Source: Burkholderiales bacterium
Lineage (GTDB): Bacteria; Pseudomonadota; Gammaproteobacteria; Burkholderiales; Burkholderiaceae_C
Reading direction: 5' to 3'
Assembly: GCA_003241965.1 (NCBI GenBank)
Contig: QBMB01000048.1
Coordinates: 1-35,293 of the forward strand
DNA: 35,293 nucleotides
A program made the translations under genes and the position numbers. Below are positions 19,819 to 27,827 of the stretch, one piece after another. The stretch's first letter is position 1. Each line of letters opens with the position of its first letter. The notes beneath the pieces were generated by a model that was not told where the DNA came from, made no database searches, and was given only the letters and a program-made list of their open reading frames with translations.

Positions 19819-21570
19819 TCAGTCGGTCATCAACGCTGCGGGGTCTTCCGCCGCCAGCACCGTCTGCGCCCAGGTCTGCAGGCGCGTCGTGTCGCAACGC
19901 AGGATCTGCTGCTTGACCGCGAGAATCTGCGACGGGTGCATGGAGAAGCTGCGCAGACCCAGACCGAGCAGCAGGCGCGTCATGGCCACGTCGCCCGCCA
20001 TCTCGCCGCACACGCTGACCCCTTTGCCCTGCGCATGGCACTGCGTGATCGTGCTGGCCAGCAGGTGCAGCACGGCGGGGTGCACCGGGTCGTACAGGTG
20101 CGAGACGGCCTCGTCGGCTCGGTCGATCGCCAGCGTGTACTGGATCAGGTCGTTGGTGCCGATGGAGAGAAAGTCGAAGTGCTTGAGGAACAGCGGAATG
20201 GTGAGCGCCGCAGCGGGCACCTCGATCATGGCGCCGAGCTTCACCGACCCATGCCGCACGCCCGCGGCATCGAGCTGTTCGCGCGCCCGGTTCACCAGCG
20301 CCAGCGTCTGACGAATTTCGCTGGCGTGCGCCAGCATCGGCACCAGCAGGTGCACCGGGCCGTGGGCCGCCGCGCGAAGAATGGCGCGAAGCTGCGCGAG
20401 AAACATGGCGGGATCGGCCAGGCTCCAGCGGATGGCGCGCAGGCCGAGCGCCGGGTTGAGGTGTTCCTCGCCTGCGCGCTGCGCCACGCGGTCCAGCGGC
20501 TTGTCGGCGCCCACGTCCACAGTGCGGATGGTCACCGGCAGGCCCTGCATGCCTTCGACGGCGCGTTTGTAAGCCTGGTACTGCTCTTCCTCGTCGGGCA
20601 GTTTTCCGTTGCGACCCATGAAGAGAAATTCGCTACGGAACAGCCCCACGCCCACGGCGCCCGCCTTGAGCGCCCCCACGGCGTCTTCGGGCTGTTCGAT
20701 GTTGGCCAGCAGTTCGATCTTCTGGCCGTCCAGCGTGACGGCGGGCGTGTTTTTCAGACGTGAAAGGCGCTCGCGCTCGACCTCGCCCTGGCGCTGCTTG
20801 AAGCCGTATTCGGCCAGCAGGATGGGTGAGGGATCGACCACCACCACACCGGCATCGCCGTCGATGATGACCCAGTCGTCCTGCTCGATCAGCTGGCTGG
20901 CCGAGCGCGCGCCCACCACGGCGGGAATGTCCATGCTGCGCGCAACGATTGCCGTGTGGCTGGTCTTGCCACCCACATCGGTGACGAAGCCGGCGAACAC
21001 GCTTTGTTTGAACTGCAGCATGTCGGCCGGCGACAGGTCGTGCGCGATCAGCACCAGTGGCACAGCGACCGCGCTGTCTTGCCCGGGGCGTGGCTGGCCC
21101 GCCGCCACCGGCGATGTCACACCGCGCATCACACGCAGGATGCGCTCGACCACCTGCTCCAGGTCGGCCTTGCGTTCTCGCAGGTAGGGGTCTTCCATTT
21201 CGTCGAACTGGCGCGCGATCACCTCCAGCTGGGTGGTGAGCGCCCATTCGGCGTTGTAGTGCCGCTCGACGATCCAGTGCTTCACGCCGTTGGTGAGTTG
21301 CTCGTCCTGCAGCAGCATGAGGTGCACGTCGAGCAAGGCGGTGAGCTCGGGGTGCGCATCGGCCGGGCCCAGCTCATGCAGGCTTTGCTGCACCTTCACG
21401 ATCTCTGCCGACACCTCGTTGCGCGCGTGGCGCAACCGCTCGATCTCACCTTCGACCTGCTCGGCCTGCACGAAGTAGTGCGCCACATCGATGCGGCTGG
21501 ACGCCACGATCACCGCCCGCCCGATGGCAATGCCCCGGGAGACGGCCAGACCGTGAACCGAGAAGGTCAT
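19819..21570 (-). CDS. ptsI: PTS enzyme I (phosphoenolpyruvate-protein phosphotransferase)
   Basis: The 583-residue protein takes phosphate from phosphoenolpyruvate and passes it to HPr. It has the HPr-binding N-terminal helical domain, the phosphorylated His205 in GGKTSHTAIVARS, and the PEP-binding TIM barrel with LFRSEFLFMGR, the IGTNDLIQYTLAIDR block and the active-site Cys in VSVCGEMAGD. Length is close to the usual 570-580. The ATG overlaps the ptsH stop by four bases. With only EIIA-Man-type and HPr alongside and no IIB/IIC, the set probably serves regulation rather than sugar uptake. Confidence 0.97.
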   Translation of the reverse strand: MTFSVHGLAVSRGIAIGRAVIVASSRIDVAHYFVQAEQVEGEIERLRHARNEVSAEIVKVQQSLHELGPADAHPELTALLDVHLMLLQDEQLTNGVKHWIVERHYNAEWALTTQLEVIARQFDEMEDPYLRERKADLEQVVERILRVMRGVTSPVAAGQPRPGQDSAVAVPLVLIAHDLSPADMLQFKQSVFAGFVTDVGGKTSHTAIVARSMDIPAVVGARSASQLIEQDDWVIIDGDAGVVVVDPSPILLAEYGFKQRQGEVERERLSRLKNTPAVTLDGQKIELLANIEQPEDAVGALKAGAVGVGLFRSEFLFMGRNGKLPDEEEQYQAYKRAVEGMQGLPVTIRTVDVGADKPLDRVAQRAGEEHLNPALGLRAIRWSLADPAMFLAQLRAILRAAAHGPVHLLVPMLAHASEIRQTLALVNRAREQLDAAGVRHGSVKLGAMIEVPAAALTIPLFLKHFDFLSIGTNDLIQYTLAIDRADEAVSHLYDPVHPAVLHLLASTITQCHAQGKGVSVCGEMAGDVAMTRLLLGLGLRSFSMHPSQILAVKQQILRCDTTRLQTWAQTVLAAEDPAALMTD

Positions 21571-21836
21571 TCGCCCTCGCCGAACTTGTCGTTGATCAAG
21601 GCGATAAGCGCATTCATCGCCACCTGTTCATCGGCACCGTTGGTCTCAACCTCGACCGAGCTGCCCAGGCCTGCGGCCAGCATCATCACGCCCATGATGC
21701 TTTTTGCATTTACACGGCGATCGCCGCGCGACATCCACACCTCGCTGGCGAAGCTGCCGGCGAGTTTGGTGAGTTTGGCCGAGGCGCGTGCGTGCAGCCC
21801 GAGCTTATTGCTGATGGTCACGGTGGTCTTGATCAT
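21567..21836 (-). CDS. ptsH: PTS phosphocarrier protein HPr
   Basis: This 89-residue protein has the active-site His15 (NKLGLHARASAKL) and the regulatory Ser46 region (NAKSIMGVMMLA), the site used by HPr kinase/phosphorylase in betaproteobacteria. It overlaps the end of the EIIA gene by 32 bases and the start of ptsI by four, so all three are translationally coupled. Length and fold signals are normal. Confidence 0.97.
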   Translation of the reverse strand: MIKTTVTISNKLGLHARASAKLTKLAGSFASEVWMSRGDRRVNAKSIMGVMMLAAGLGSSVEVETNGADEQVAMNALIALINDKFGEGE

Positions 21837-22251
21837 GGGTGGCTCGTCTGGCCTGGTTCTGCGGAGCGGTCACCGCCACCTGAATCACTCCCTGCGTGGC
21901 GCCGATCATGGCGCGCGAGATCAGCGCGTCGAGCGACTCGTGGCGGTACGACACGGTGCGCAGCAGCATGGGCAGGTTCACGCCGGTGATCAACTTGGAG
22001 TTGATGCCGTCAATGAGTTTCTGCGCCACGTTGCACGGCGTGGCGCCGAACACGTCGGTCACCACCAGGGTTTGCGGCAGGTGCATCTGGCGCATGAGCG
22101 CGCGCGCCTGTGCCAGGGATTCTTCGGGCGGTACGTTGGGTTGGACATCCAGCGCCGAGACGGCCTCGGCGCTGTCGGGAAACACATGCATGACGCATTG
22201 GCGCAGGGCTGAGGCCAGAGGCGCGTGCGCGATGATGAGGATGCCGTTCAT
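21805..22251 (-). CDS. PTS EIIA component, mannose/fructose (EIIA-Man) type
   Basis: The 148-residue protein begins MNGILIIAHAPLASAL with the phosphorylatable His9, followed by the EIIA-Man pattern VVTDVFGATPCNVA and GVNLPMLLR. No partner IIB, IIC or IID gene is present in the window. In Burkholderiales such orphan EIIA proteins are usually found directly upstream of ptsH-ptsI and are thought to act as phosphorylation-state sensors. The last residues (RRATHDQDHRDHQQ) are encoded by DNA that overlaps ptsH in another frame and are probably a non-conserved tail. It follows the MFS gene after nine bases. Confidence 0.93.
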   Translation of the reverse strand: MNGILIIAHAPLASALRQCVMHVFPDSAEAVSALDVQPNVPPEESLAQARALMRQMHLPQTLVVTDVFGATPCNVAQKLIDGINSKLITGVNLPMLLRTVSYRHESLDALISRAMIGATQGVIQVAVTAPQNQARRATHDQDHRDHQQ

Positions 22252-22260
22252 GGATGCAGT

Positions 22261-23526
22261 TTAGCTGGCCTGCGCCCCCGGGCGGCCTCGCCAGGCGCGC
22301 CAGAAAGCGAGGTAGGCACACACGCAACACACGCCAAAGATGGCGATGGCGCCTCGGTAACGATCGGATTCGCTCCAGCCGAACACCGAAAGGGCTTCGA
22401 TCAGCAGACCGATGCCCCACTGCACACCGAACACCCCACCGAAGATGGCCAGGTTGTAGGCCGACAAGGCACGGCCTGCGGCCTCTGGCGGCAAGGCCAG
22501 CGCTACCGCAGGCTGCGACAACGAGACGAAGGTGCTGGTAACGCAGAACAGCGCCCACAACTCCCAGCCCGCATCGGCGCCCAGCAGCACGATGGCGCCC
22601 AGAACGAAGAAGCTCGATGGCAAGCCCCAGGCGATCAACCGCTCGGGCCGCAACCCCCGGCGCGCCAGGTGCGGGTTGACCACGCCCCAGAGCCAGAAGG
22701 TGCCGAGCATGGCCAGGTTGATGCCGAACAAACCAGCCGCCGATTCCTGCGGCGTATAACCCGCCACCTTCACCATCCAGGGGCCTGCCCACAGCGTCTG
22801 CACCGCCACCATGCCGCCGTAGTTGACGAAGCCGATCGGCAGCATCTGGCGGAAGTAGGGGTTGCGCCAGATGAAGCCATAGCCTTTTGAGCTTGACGGC
22901 GGGTCCTTCGGCGAAGGTGCTGCCGCCTGACGCCAACGCGGCACGGCCAGCGCGATGCCGATCATGGAGAGCGCGATCAACCCGGCGAGCATCCAGAACA
23001 GCCCGCGCCAACCCGTGTAGGGCATGAGCCACTGCACCGGCAAGGTGGCGGCCACCATGCCCAGCGAGCCGGTCATGAGCATCCAGGAGTTCGCGCGCAG
23101 TTGCGTGGCGGGCGCGAGCCAGCGGCGAAAACCGGTGAGTGGGGCCATCAGGCAGGCGCTCACGCCCATGCCGGTGAGCACGCGTGCGGCCAGCAGGCCC
23201 GAGAAGCTGGTGGCCATTGCAAACGCCATGCAGCCCAGCACGGCCACCGCCAGAAACCCCAGAATCACCTGGCGCGGCCCGTGCCGGTCCAGCCAGTTGC
23301 CCAGCGGCAACTGGGTCAGCGCAAAGCCCAGGAAATAGCCCCCCGCGAGCAGGCCGAGGTCACCGGCGTTCAGGTCCAGCTCCAGGCTCAGCGTGGGCGA
23401 GAGCGTGGCGGTGATGGCGCGCACCAGGGCCGAGAAAAAATAGGCCAGCGCAAAGCTGAGAAAAACGATCACGGCAGCGCGCGGCACCAGCGCGTCGCCG
23501 GTGGCGTCCCGGGGCAGGCGGTTCAT
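22261..23526 (-). CDS. MFS transporter
   Basis: This 421-residue protein has about twelve predicted membrane helices. The loop between helices 2 and 3 carries the MFS signature (GNWLDRHGPRQVILGF, near 77-92), and a charged central loop near residues 200-220 separates the two halves. The start overlaps the lipoprotein stop by four bases (ATGA), and the end is nine bases before the EIIA gene, so it is in one transcript with the PTS genes. The substrate is unknown; the position where many relatives have gshB is notable but says nothing certain about transport. Confidence 0.88.
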   Translation of the reverse strand: MNRLPRDATGDALVPRAAVIVFLSFALAYFFSALVRAITATLSPTLSLELDLNAGDLGLLAGGYFLGFALTQLPLGNWLDRHGPRQVILGFLAVAVLGCMAFAMATSFSGLLAARVLTGMGVSACLMAPLTGFRRWLAPATQLRANSWMLMTGSLGMVAATLPVQWLMPYTGWRGLFWMLAGLIALSMIGIALAVPRWRQAAAPSPKDPPSSSKGYGFIWRNPYFRQMLPIGFVNYGGMVAVQTLWAGPWMVKVAGYTPQESAAGLFGINLAMLGTFWLWGVVNPHLARRGLRPERLIAWGLPSSFFVLGAIVLLGADAGWELWALFCVTSTFVSLSQPAVALALPPEAAGRALSAYNLAIFGGVFGVQWGIGLLIEALSVFGWSESDRYRGAIAIFGVCCVCAYLAFWRAWRGRPGAQAS

Positions 23527-24077
23527 GGCAGCTTCAATCCGTCAAAGAACGTGGTGCTCACCTCTTCGCTCAATGCCGGGCCATAGATCGCGGCCTGAAA
23601 CACCTGCGTGCCGCGCGCAAAGTACACCAGGCGCGCCTGCACCGGCTGCCCTTGCGAATCGGTGCCTTGCACCTGAATGCCCTGTGTCAGCGTCGAGCCG
23701 CTCACCTTCGCGCTCCAGCGGTGGGCCGGGTCTGCTTGCAAGGCCGGGTCAACGCGGATCGCTGCGAGCGAAGCACGCTGCCAATTGGTCAGCGCGGCGG
23801 GCACGGCACCGGCATCGGGCGCGTCGGCCCAGGCCAGGGCAAAGGTCAGACCACCGGTCTTGCAGCTGTGCATGTGCAGCACCGTGGGCGAACCACCCAG
23901 CGGCACAGAGCGTTCGGCCATCTCGGGCTTGCACGGCAAAAGCGCCTCCAGAGGCGTGCCCTCGGGGCGCAGCTCGCGCCAATTGAAGTTCGGGTTGCAG
24001 GCGCTCAGCACAACGGCGATCAGTACGCCGATGGGCCAAGGCCGGCACATCGCGTGATGAGGTGCAAGTGAAGGCAT
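23523..24077 (-). CDS. Predicted lipoprotein of unknown function
   Basis: With the start at 24077 the product has 184 residues; an ATG at 24050 gives 175. Both carry a hydrophobic signal ending in the lipobox VLSAC (Cys27 from the longer start), so the mature protein should be lipid-anchored. The mature part contains three more Cys-free strands after a CKPEMAERSV / HSCKTGGLTFALAWAD region with two cysteines, and ends in EEVSTTFFDGLKLP, which resembles domains of small outer-membrane-associated lipoproteins. I do not recognise a named family. It is the first gene of the leftward MFS-PTS transcript. Confidence 0.75.
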   Translation of the reverse strand: MPSLAPHHAMCRPWPIGVLIAVVLSACNPNFNWRELRPEGTPLEALLPCKPEMAERSVPLGGSPTVLHMHSCKTGGLTFALAWADAPDAGAVPAALTNWQRASLAAIRVDPALQADPAHRWSAKVSGSTLTQGIQVQGTDSQGQPVQARLVYFARGTQVFQAAIYGPALSEEVSTTFFDGLKLP

Positions 24078-24135
24078 GGGATGGGGAAGGGCACGCCACT
24101 GAGGGGACAGCGCAAGCGCCGCAGCGTCGCGCACA

Positions 24136-25410
24136 ATGGCCAACATGAATGCTCTGGATGGTATCCGCATACTTGATTTGTCCCGCGTGCTCGCGGGCCC
24201 CTGGTGCACACAGACGCTGGCCGATCTGGGCGCCGACGTGGTGAAGGTCGAGCGCCCGCCCGGCCACAACCACCCCGGTGGCGACGACACGCGCGGCTGG
24301 GGCCCGCCCTTCCTGCGCGGGCGCGACGGGGAAGACACGGCAGAAGCCGCCTACTACCTCGGCGCCAACCGCAACAAGCGATCCATCACCTGCGACATCG
24401 CCACGCCCGCAGGCCAGGCGCTGATCCGTGAACTGGCGGCCAAGGCCGACGTGTTCGTGGAGAACTACAAGGTGGGCGACATGGCGCGCTACGGGCTGGA
24501 TTTCGAGAGCCTGCGCACCCTCAACCCCAAGCTCGTGTACTGCTCCATCACCGGCTTCGGCCAGACCGGTCCGTACAAGGAACGCGCGGGTTACGACTTC
24601 GCCATCCAGGCCATGGGCGGCCTCATGAGCGTGACCGGCGAGCGCGACGACCTGCCCGGCGGTGGCCCGCAAAAAGTGGGCGTGGCCGTGGCCGATCTGG
24701 TCACCGGGCTCTACGCCACGGTGGCGATCCAGGCCGCGCTGCGCCACGCCGAGCGCACCGGCGAGGGCCAGCACATCGACATGGCGCTGCTCGACACACA
24801 AGTCGCCATGCTCGCCAACCTGGGCGCCAACTACCTGGTGCGCGGTCGCGAAGACGGCAAGGTGCCTGGCCGCGCCGGCAATGCCCACGCCAACATCGTG
24901 CCCTACCAGGTGTTCGAGGTCGCGCCCGATGCGCAGGGCCAGGCACAACACATCATCCTGGCGGTGGGCAACGACGGCCAGTTCGCCAAGTTCTGCGCTG
25001 TGGCCGGCCAGCCCGAGCTGGCGCTGGATGCGCGTTTTGCGCAGAACCAGAACCGGGTGCGCCACCGTGCGGTGCTGGTGCCGCTGCTCGAAGCCATCCT
25101 CAAAAGCCGTGGCAAGTCCGACTGGCTCGCCGCGCTGGAAGCGGCCAAGGTGCCGTGTGGCCCGATCAACAGCCTGGCCGAGGTGTTTGCCGACGAACAC
25201 GTGCTCTCCCGCGGCATGGTGCAGCGCTGGTCGCATCCGCTGGCCGGGCAGGTCGATCTGGTCGCCAGCCCGCTCAAGCTCAGCGCCACCCCCGTGCGCA
25301 ACGACTTGCCGCCGCCCCTGCTGGGCCAGCACACGGCGGAGGTGCTGGGCGACTGGCTGGGCAGCACGCCCGAACAACTGGCCGAGCTGCAGCGCAGCGG
25401 TGCGGTCTGA
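24136..25410 (+). CDS. CaiB/BaiF (family III) CoA-transferase
   Basis: The 424-residue protein starts LDGIRILDLSRVLAGPWCTQTLADLGADVVKVERPPGHN, the defining N-terminus of family III CoA-transferases. The catalytic aspartate is expected at Asp187 (VGVAVADLVTGLYA), and the GEGQHIDMALLDTQVAML segment follows. These enzymes move CoA between carboxylic acids such as formate/oxalate, carnitine, or dicarboxylates including succinate and glutarate. Without neighbouring pathway genes the acids cannot be assigned. A second ATG three codons later is possible. It is divergent from the lipoprotein gene and followed after 11 bases by a thioredoxin-fold gene. Confidence 0.92.
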   Translation: MANMNALDGIRILDLSRVLAGPWCTQTLADLGADVVKVERPPGHNHPGGDDTRGWGPPFLRGRDGEDTAEAAYYLGANRNKRSITCDIATPAGQALIRELAAKADVFVENYKVGDMARYGLDFESLRTLNPKLVYCSITGFGQTGPYKERAGYDFAIQAMGGLMSVTGERDDLPGGGPQKVGVAVADLVTGLYATVAIQAALRHAERTGEGQHIDMALLDTQVAMLANLGANYLVRGREDGKVPGRAGNAHANIVPYQVFEVAPDAQGQAQHIILAVGNDGQFAKFCAVAGQPELALDARFAQNQNRVRHRAVLVPLLEAILKSRGKSDWLAALEAAKVPCGPINSLAEVFADEHVLSRGMVQRWSHPLAGQVDLVASPLKLSATPVRNDLPPPLLGQHTAEVLGDWLGSTPEQLAELQRSGAV

Positions 25411-25421
25411 CCGGGCAACCC

Positions 25422-25835
25422 ATGGCCGCCGCTGTGCCCACCCTGCCAACACCCGCCTCGTTGCGCGGTGCTGCGCAAGCCGCCGCCGCACGCGGCGAGC
25501 CGCTGGTGGTCATGACCACACTCAAAGGTTGCGTGTACTGCGCGCTGGTGCGCAACAACTACCTGGCACCCATGCGGCGCGACGGTGAGCTGGTGGCGGT
25601 GCAGATCGATGTGCAAGACCGCCAGTCCAACCTGCAGGGCTTCGCCGGCGACATGACGACGCCGGCCGATCAGGCGCGGGCCTGGAAGGCGCGCTTCACA
25701 CCCACGGTGATGTTCTTCGGGCCCGATGGGACAGAACTTGCCGAGCGCCTGGTGGGCGTGGCCGTGCCCGACTTTTTTGGCGAGTACCTGAGCGCGCGCC
25801 TGGTCGAGGCGCGCGGCAAGCTCAAGAAAAACTGA
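25422..25835 (+). CDS. Thioredoxin-fold protein with CxxC motif
   Basis: The 137-residue protein has a thioredoxin-like core: strand PLVVMTTLKGC, redox motif Cys37-Val-Tyr-Cys40, helix, and a later RFTPTVMFFGPDGTELAERLVG segment with the cis-proline (TPT). It resembles SoxW/thioredoxin-related small proteins. No signal peptide is obvious (the N-terminus is Ala/Pro-rich, not a hydrophobic core with basic residues), which is unusual for this type and may mean a cytoplasmic location or a mis-set start. It lies 11 bases after the CoA-transferase stop, so the two are probably cotranscribed. Confidence 0.78.
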   Translation: MAAAVPTLPTPASLRGAAQAAAARGEPLVVMTTLKGCVYCALVRNNYLAPMRRDGELVAVQIDVQDRQSNLQGFAGDMTTPADQARAWKARFTPTVMFFGPDGTELAERLVGVAVPDFFGEYLSARLVEARGKLKKN

Positions 25836-25856
25836 GCACCAGGCGTGAGCCTGCGC

Positions 25857-26558
25857 TCACTTCATGGCGCCAAACACCTTCTGGAGAATGGCGCTGCCGG
25901 TGCCCACCGGGTCCTGGCGGATCTTGCGCTCTTCTTCGCCGATGATGGTGTAGAGGCCATCGAGCGACTTGCCGGTCACGTACTTCTGGATGTTGGCGTC
26001 TTCCGACTTCACCAGACCAAAGCCTGCGGCTTTGCCGGCGAACTTGTTGTACTGGTTGGCCAGGCCGACTTTTTCGGTGGCCTTGGTGACGATGGGCAGG
26101 AATTTTTCGCCCAGCGGCAAACGCGTCTTGTCGGCAAAGAAGCGGGTCACCGAGTTGTCGCCACCGCCCAGGATGTTCTTGGCGTCCGACACGCTCATCG
26201 ACTTGACCGCGTTCACCAACAGATCCTTGCCCATGGGCACCGCCGCCTCGGCCGCGCGGTTCATGCTGGTCACCAGCTCATCAATGCGCTTGCCCTGGCC
26301 GGTGAGCTTCAGCAGCTTGGACGCGTCTTCCAGAAAACCCGGCAAAGGAATCCGAACTTTCGGGTTGCCGAGGAATCCATCTGTCTTGCCCAGCAGTGCC
26401 ACGGCCGCCAGAGCGCCTTTTTCCAGCGCAACCTTGATGCCCTTGCTGGCATCGCCCTCGGTGAGATCGCCCAGCGACAAGGCCCGCGCCTGCTGATGGA
26501 CCGCGAGGATCAAGAGGCCGATGGCGGCGGTGGACTGGGTAAACTGGCGACGCTGCAT
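25857..26558 (-). CDS. DUF4197 family exported protein
   Basis: The start at 26558 has a GGAGA ribosome-binding site. The 233-residue protein has a signal-like N-terminus (MQRRQFTQSTAAIGLLILAVHQQARA) and then the DUF4197 features: LTEGDASKGIKVALEKGALAAVALLGKTDGFLGNPKVRIPLPG, a central NRAAEAAVP block, and the C-terminal KYVTGKSLDGLYTIIGEEERKIRQDPVGTGSAIL. Proteins of this family are exported, mostly helical and of unknown function. It converges on the thioredoxin-fold gene and diverges from the TlpA-like gene. Confidence 0.88.
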   Translation of the reverse strand: MQRRQFTQSTAAIGLLILAVHQQARALSLGDLTEGDASKGIKVALEKGALAAVALLGKTDGFLGNPKVRIPLPGFLEDASKLLKLTGQGKRIDELVTSMNRAAEAAVPMGKDLLVNAVKSMSVSDAKNILGGGDNSVTRFFADKTRLPLGEKFLPIVTKATEKVGLANQYNKFAGKAAGFGLVKSEDANIQKYVTGKSLDGLYTIIGEEERKIRQDPVGTGSAILQKVFGAMK

Positions 26559-26627
26559 GCGGTGTCTCCGGGGATGCTGATGAACCAATGACGTGGGGCA
26601 ATGTAGCCCCCGGGAAATGAAAACACA

Positions 26628-27152
26628 ATGACCGAACTCGATCGACCCGGCCGCTTGCGCCGCCGCAGCCTGGCTGCCATTGCGGCGCTGGGTGCCGCCG
26701 CGGTGCTGGGCCTGGCGGGCTGTGCGGGCGGAGAAGCGGCACCTGAGTCCACCTTCGTGCTGCTGGACGGCTCCAAGTCCACCACCGCCGACCTCAAGGG
26801 CAAGGTGACCCTGGTGAATTTCTGGGCCACCACCTGCGTTTCGTGCGTGAAAGAAATGCCGCAGATCGTGGCCACCTGGCACAAGTACCAGGCCCAGGGC
26901 TTCGACACCGTGGCCGTGGCCATGGAATACGACCCGCCGAACTGGGTGCTCAACTTTGCGCAGAGCCGCCAGCTGCCGTTCAAGGTGGCGCTGGACAACA
27001 CCGGCGAGATTGCCCAGCAGTGGGGCGACGTCAAACTCACACCCACCACCTACCTGGTGGACAAACAAGGGCGCATTGTCAAACGCTTCGTGGGGGAGCC
27101 CGACTTTGCCGCTTTGCACCAGCTCATCGAGAAGCTGCTGGCCCAGACCTGA
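26628..27152 (+). CDS. TlpA/ResA-like thiol-disulfide lipoprotein
   Basis: This 174-residue protein has a basic N-terminus and a hydrophobic segment ending in the lipobox LAGC (Cys32), so it is probably anchored on the periplasmic side. The thioredoxin-like domain follows with NFWATTC-VS-C (redox pair Cys70/Cys73), a DTVAVAMEYD strand and the cis-proline LTPTTYLVD. The family keeps cysteines reduced during cytochrome c maturation and related steps. A strong bidirectional terminator follows directly, isolating it from the cytochrome c' gene that converges on it from the right. Confidence 0.9.
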   Translation: MTELDRPGRLRRRSLAAIAALGAAAVLGLAGCAGGEAAPESTFVLLDGSKSTTADLKGKVTLVNFWATTCVSCVKEMPQIVATWHKYQAQGFDTVAVAMEYDPPNWVLNFAQSRQLPFKVALDNTGEIAQQWGDVKLTPTTYLVDKQGRIVKRFVGEPDFAALHQLIEKLLAQT

Positions 27153-27172
27153 GAACGTCCGGGCCCAAACAG

Positions 27173-27202
27173 AAAAAGCCGAACGTTTCCGTTCGGCTTT
27201 TT
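27173..27202. terminator. Bidirectional intrinsic terminator
   Basis: AAAAAGCCGAACG (27173-27185) and CGTTCGGCTTTTT (27190-27202) form a perfect 13-bp inverted repeat around a TTTC loop, with A/T runs on both sides. It lies between the convergent TlpA-like and cytochrome c' genes and should end transcription in both directions. Confidence 0.95.
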
Positions 27203-27231
27203 CATGTCCCATTCGGCCAGGGCGGTGCCCG

Positions 27232-27687
27232 TCAGTTCTTTTGATAGGCGTCGTGGCAGGCCTTGCAGGTTTGGCCCACGGCGCCGAAGGCCGTCTTCAC
27301 CGCGTCCAGGTTGCCGGTCTTGGCAGCAGCGCTCAGCTTGGCCGTCTCGGCCTGCAGCTTGTCGGCGCCTTCCTTGAACTTCGCCTGCTCGGTCCAGATG
27401 GCAGGCAGTGCGCGGGTGTCGCCCCCCTTGTCGGTGCCTGGGCCAAAAGCCTCCCAGGGCAGCCGGCTCATGGTCTCGACGATGGCCGAGCTGTCGGCCG
27501 CCACTTTGGCGTCGAAGGGCACGCGCCCATTGGCCATAGCGCCCACACGACCAAAATGACTGGCCATGACGGTCATTGCGGCCTTGCGGTACTTGATCGC
27601 GTCTTCGGGCTTTTGGAACTGGGCAAAAGCCGGGGCCGACAAGCTGGTGAACGCAATGGCCATGGCCAGCGGGGCGAGAAATTTCAT
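27232..27687 (-). CDS. Cytochrome c' (class II cytochrome c)
   Basis: The start at 27687 is preceded by AGGAG. The 151-residue product has a Sec signal peptide (MKFLAPLAMAIAFTSLSAPAFA, cleavage after residue 22) and a four-helix mature domain whose single haem-attachment motif is near the C-terminus, CKACH (141-145), as in all cytochromes c'. The FQKPEDAIKYRKAAM start of the mature chain fits too. Family members bind NO and CO in the periplasm and protect against nitrosative stress. It is divergently transcribed from a cytochrome b561 gene, a common pairing. Confidence 0.93.
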   Translation of the reverse strand: MKFLAPLAMAIAFTSLSAPAFAQFQKPEDAIKYRKAAMTVMASHFGRVGAMANGRVPFDAKVAADSSAIVETMSRLPWEAFGPGTDKGGDTRALPAIWTEQAKFKEGADKLQAETAKLSAAAKTGNLDAVKTAFGAVGQTCKACHDAYQKN

Positions 27688-27827
27688 GAACACTCCTGAG
27701 CGTGGTTGAATACAAAAGGCAGCGAAGGTGCTGCCTGCGCGTGAGTGTGCAGGCATCGGTTAAGTTCCATCGGAACTGTCCGCATGTCCCCTGGCTCCAC
27801 TGTTCTTTGACCTTTCTCACCTCGACC
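27688..27827. promoter_or_regulatory. Divergent cytochrome c'/b561 regulatory region
   Basis: This 140-base region contains three symmetric elements: GGCAGC-N6-GCTGCC (27718-27735), TGCCTGC-N10-GCAGGCA (27732-27755, overlapping and competing with the first), and the odd palindrome AGTTCC-ATC-GGAACT (27763-27777). The last one looks most like an operator half-site pair. No clear sigma-70 promoter was recognised on either strand. The ribosome-binding site for cytochrome c' lies at its left edge. Confidence 0.5.

Noticed and set aside
23749..25491. A 580-codon open frame on the minus strand
   Set aside because: It is antisense to the CoA-transferase gene, whose family motifs are intact; no domain is visible in the antisense product.
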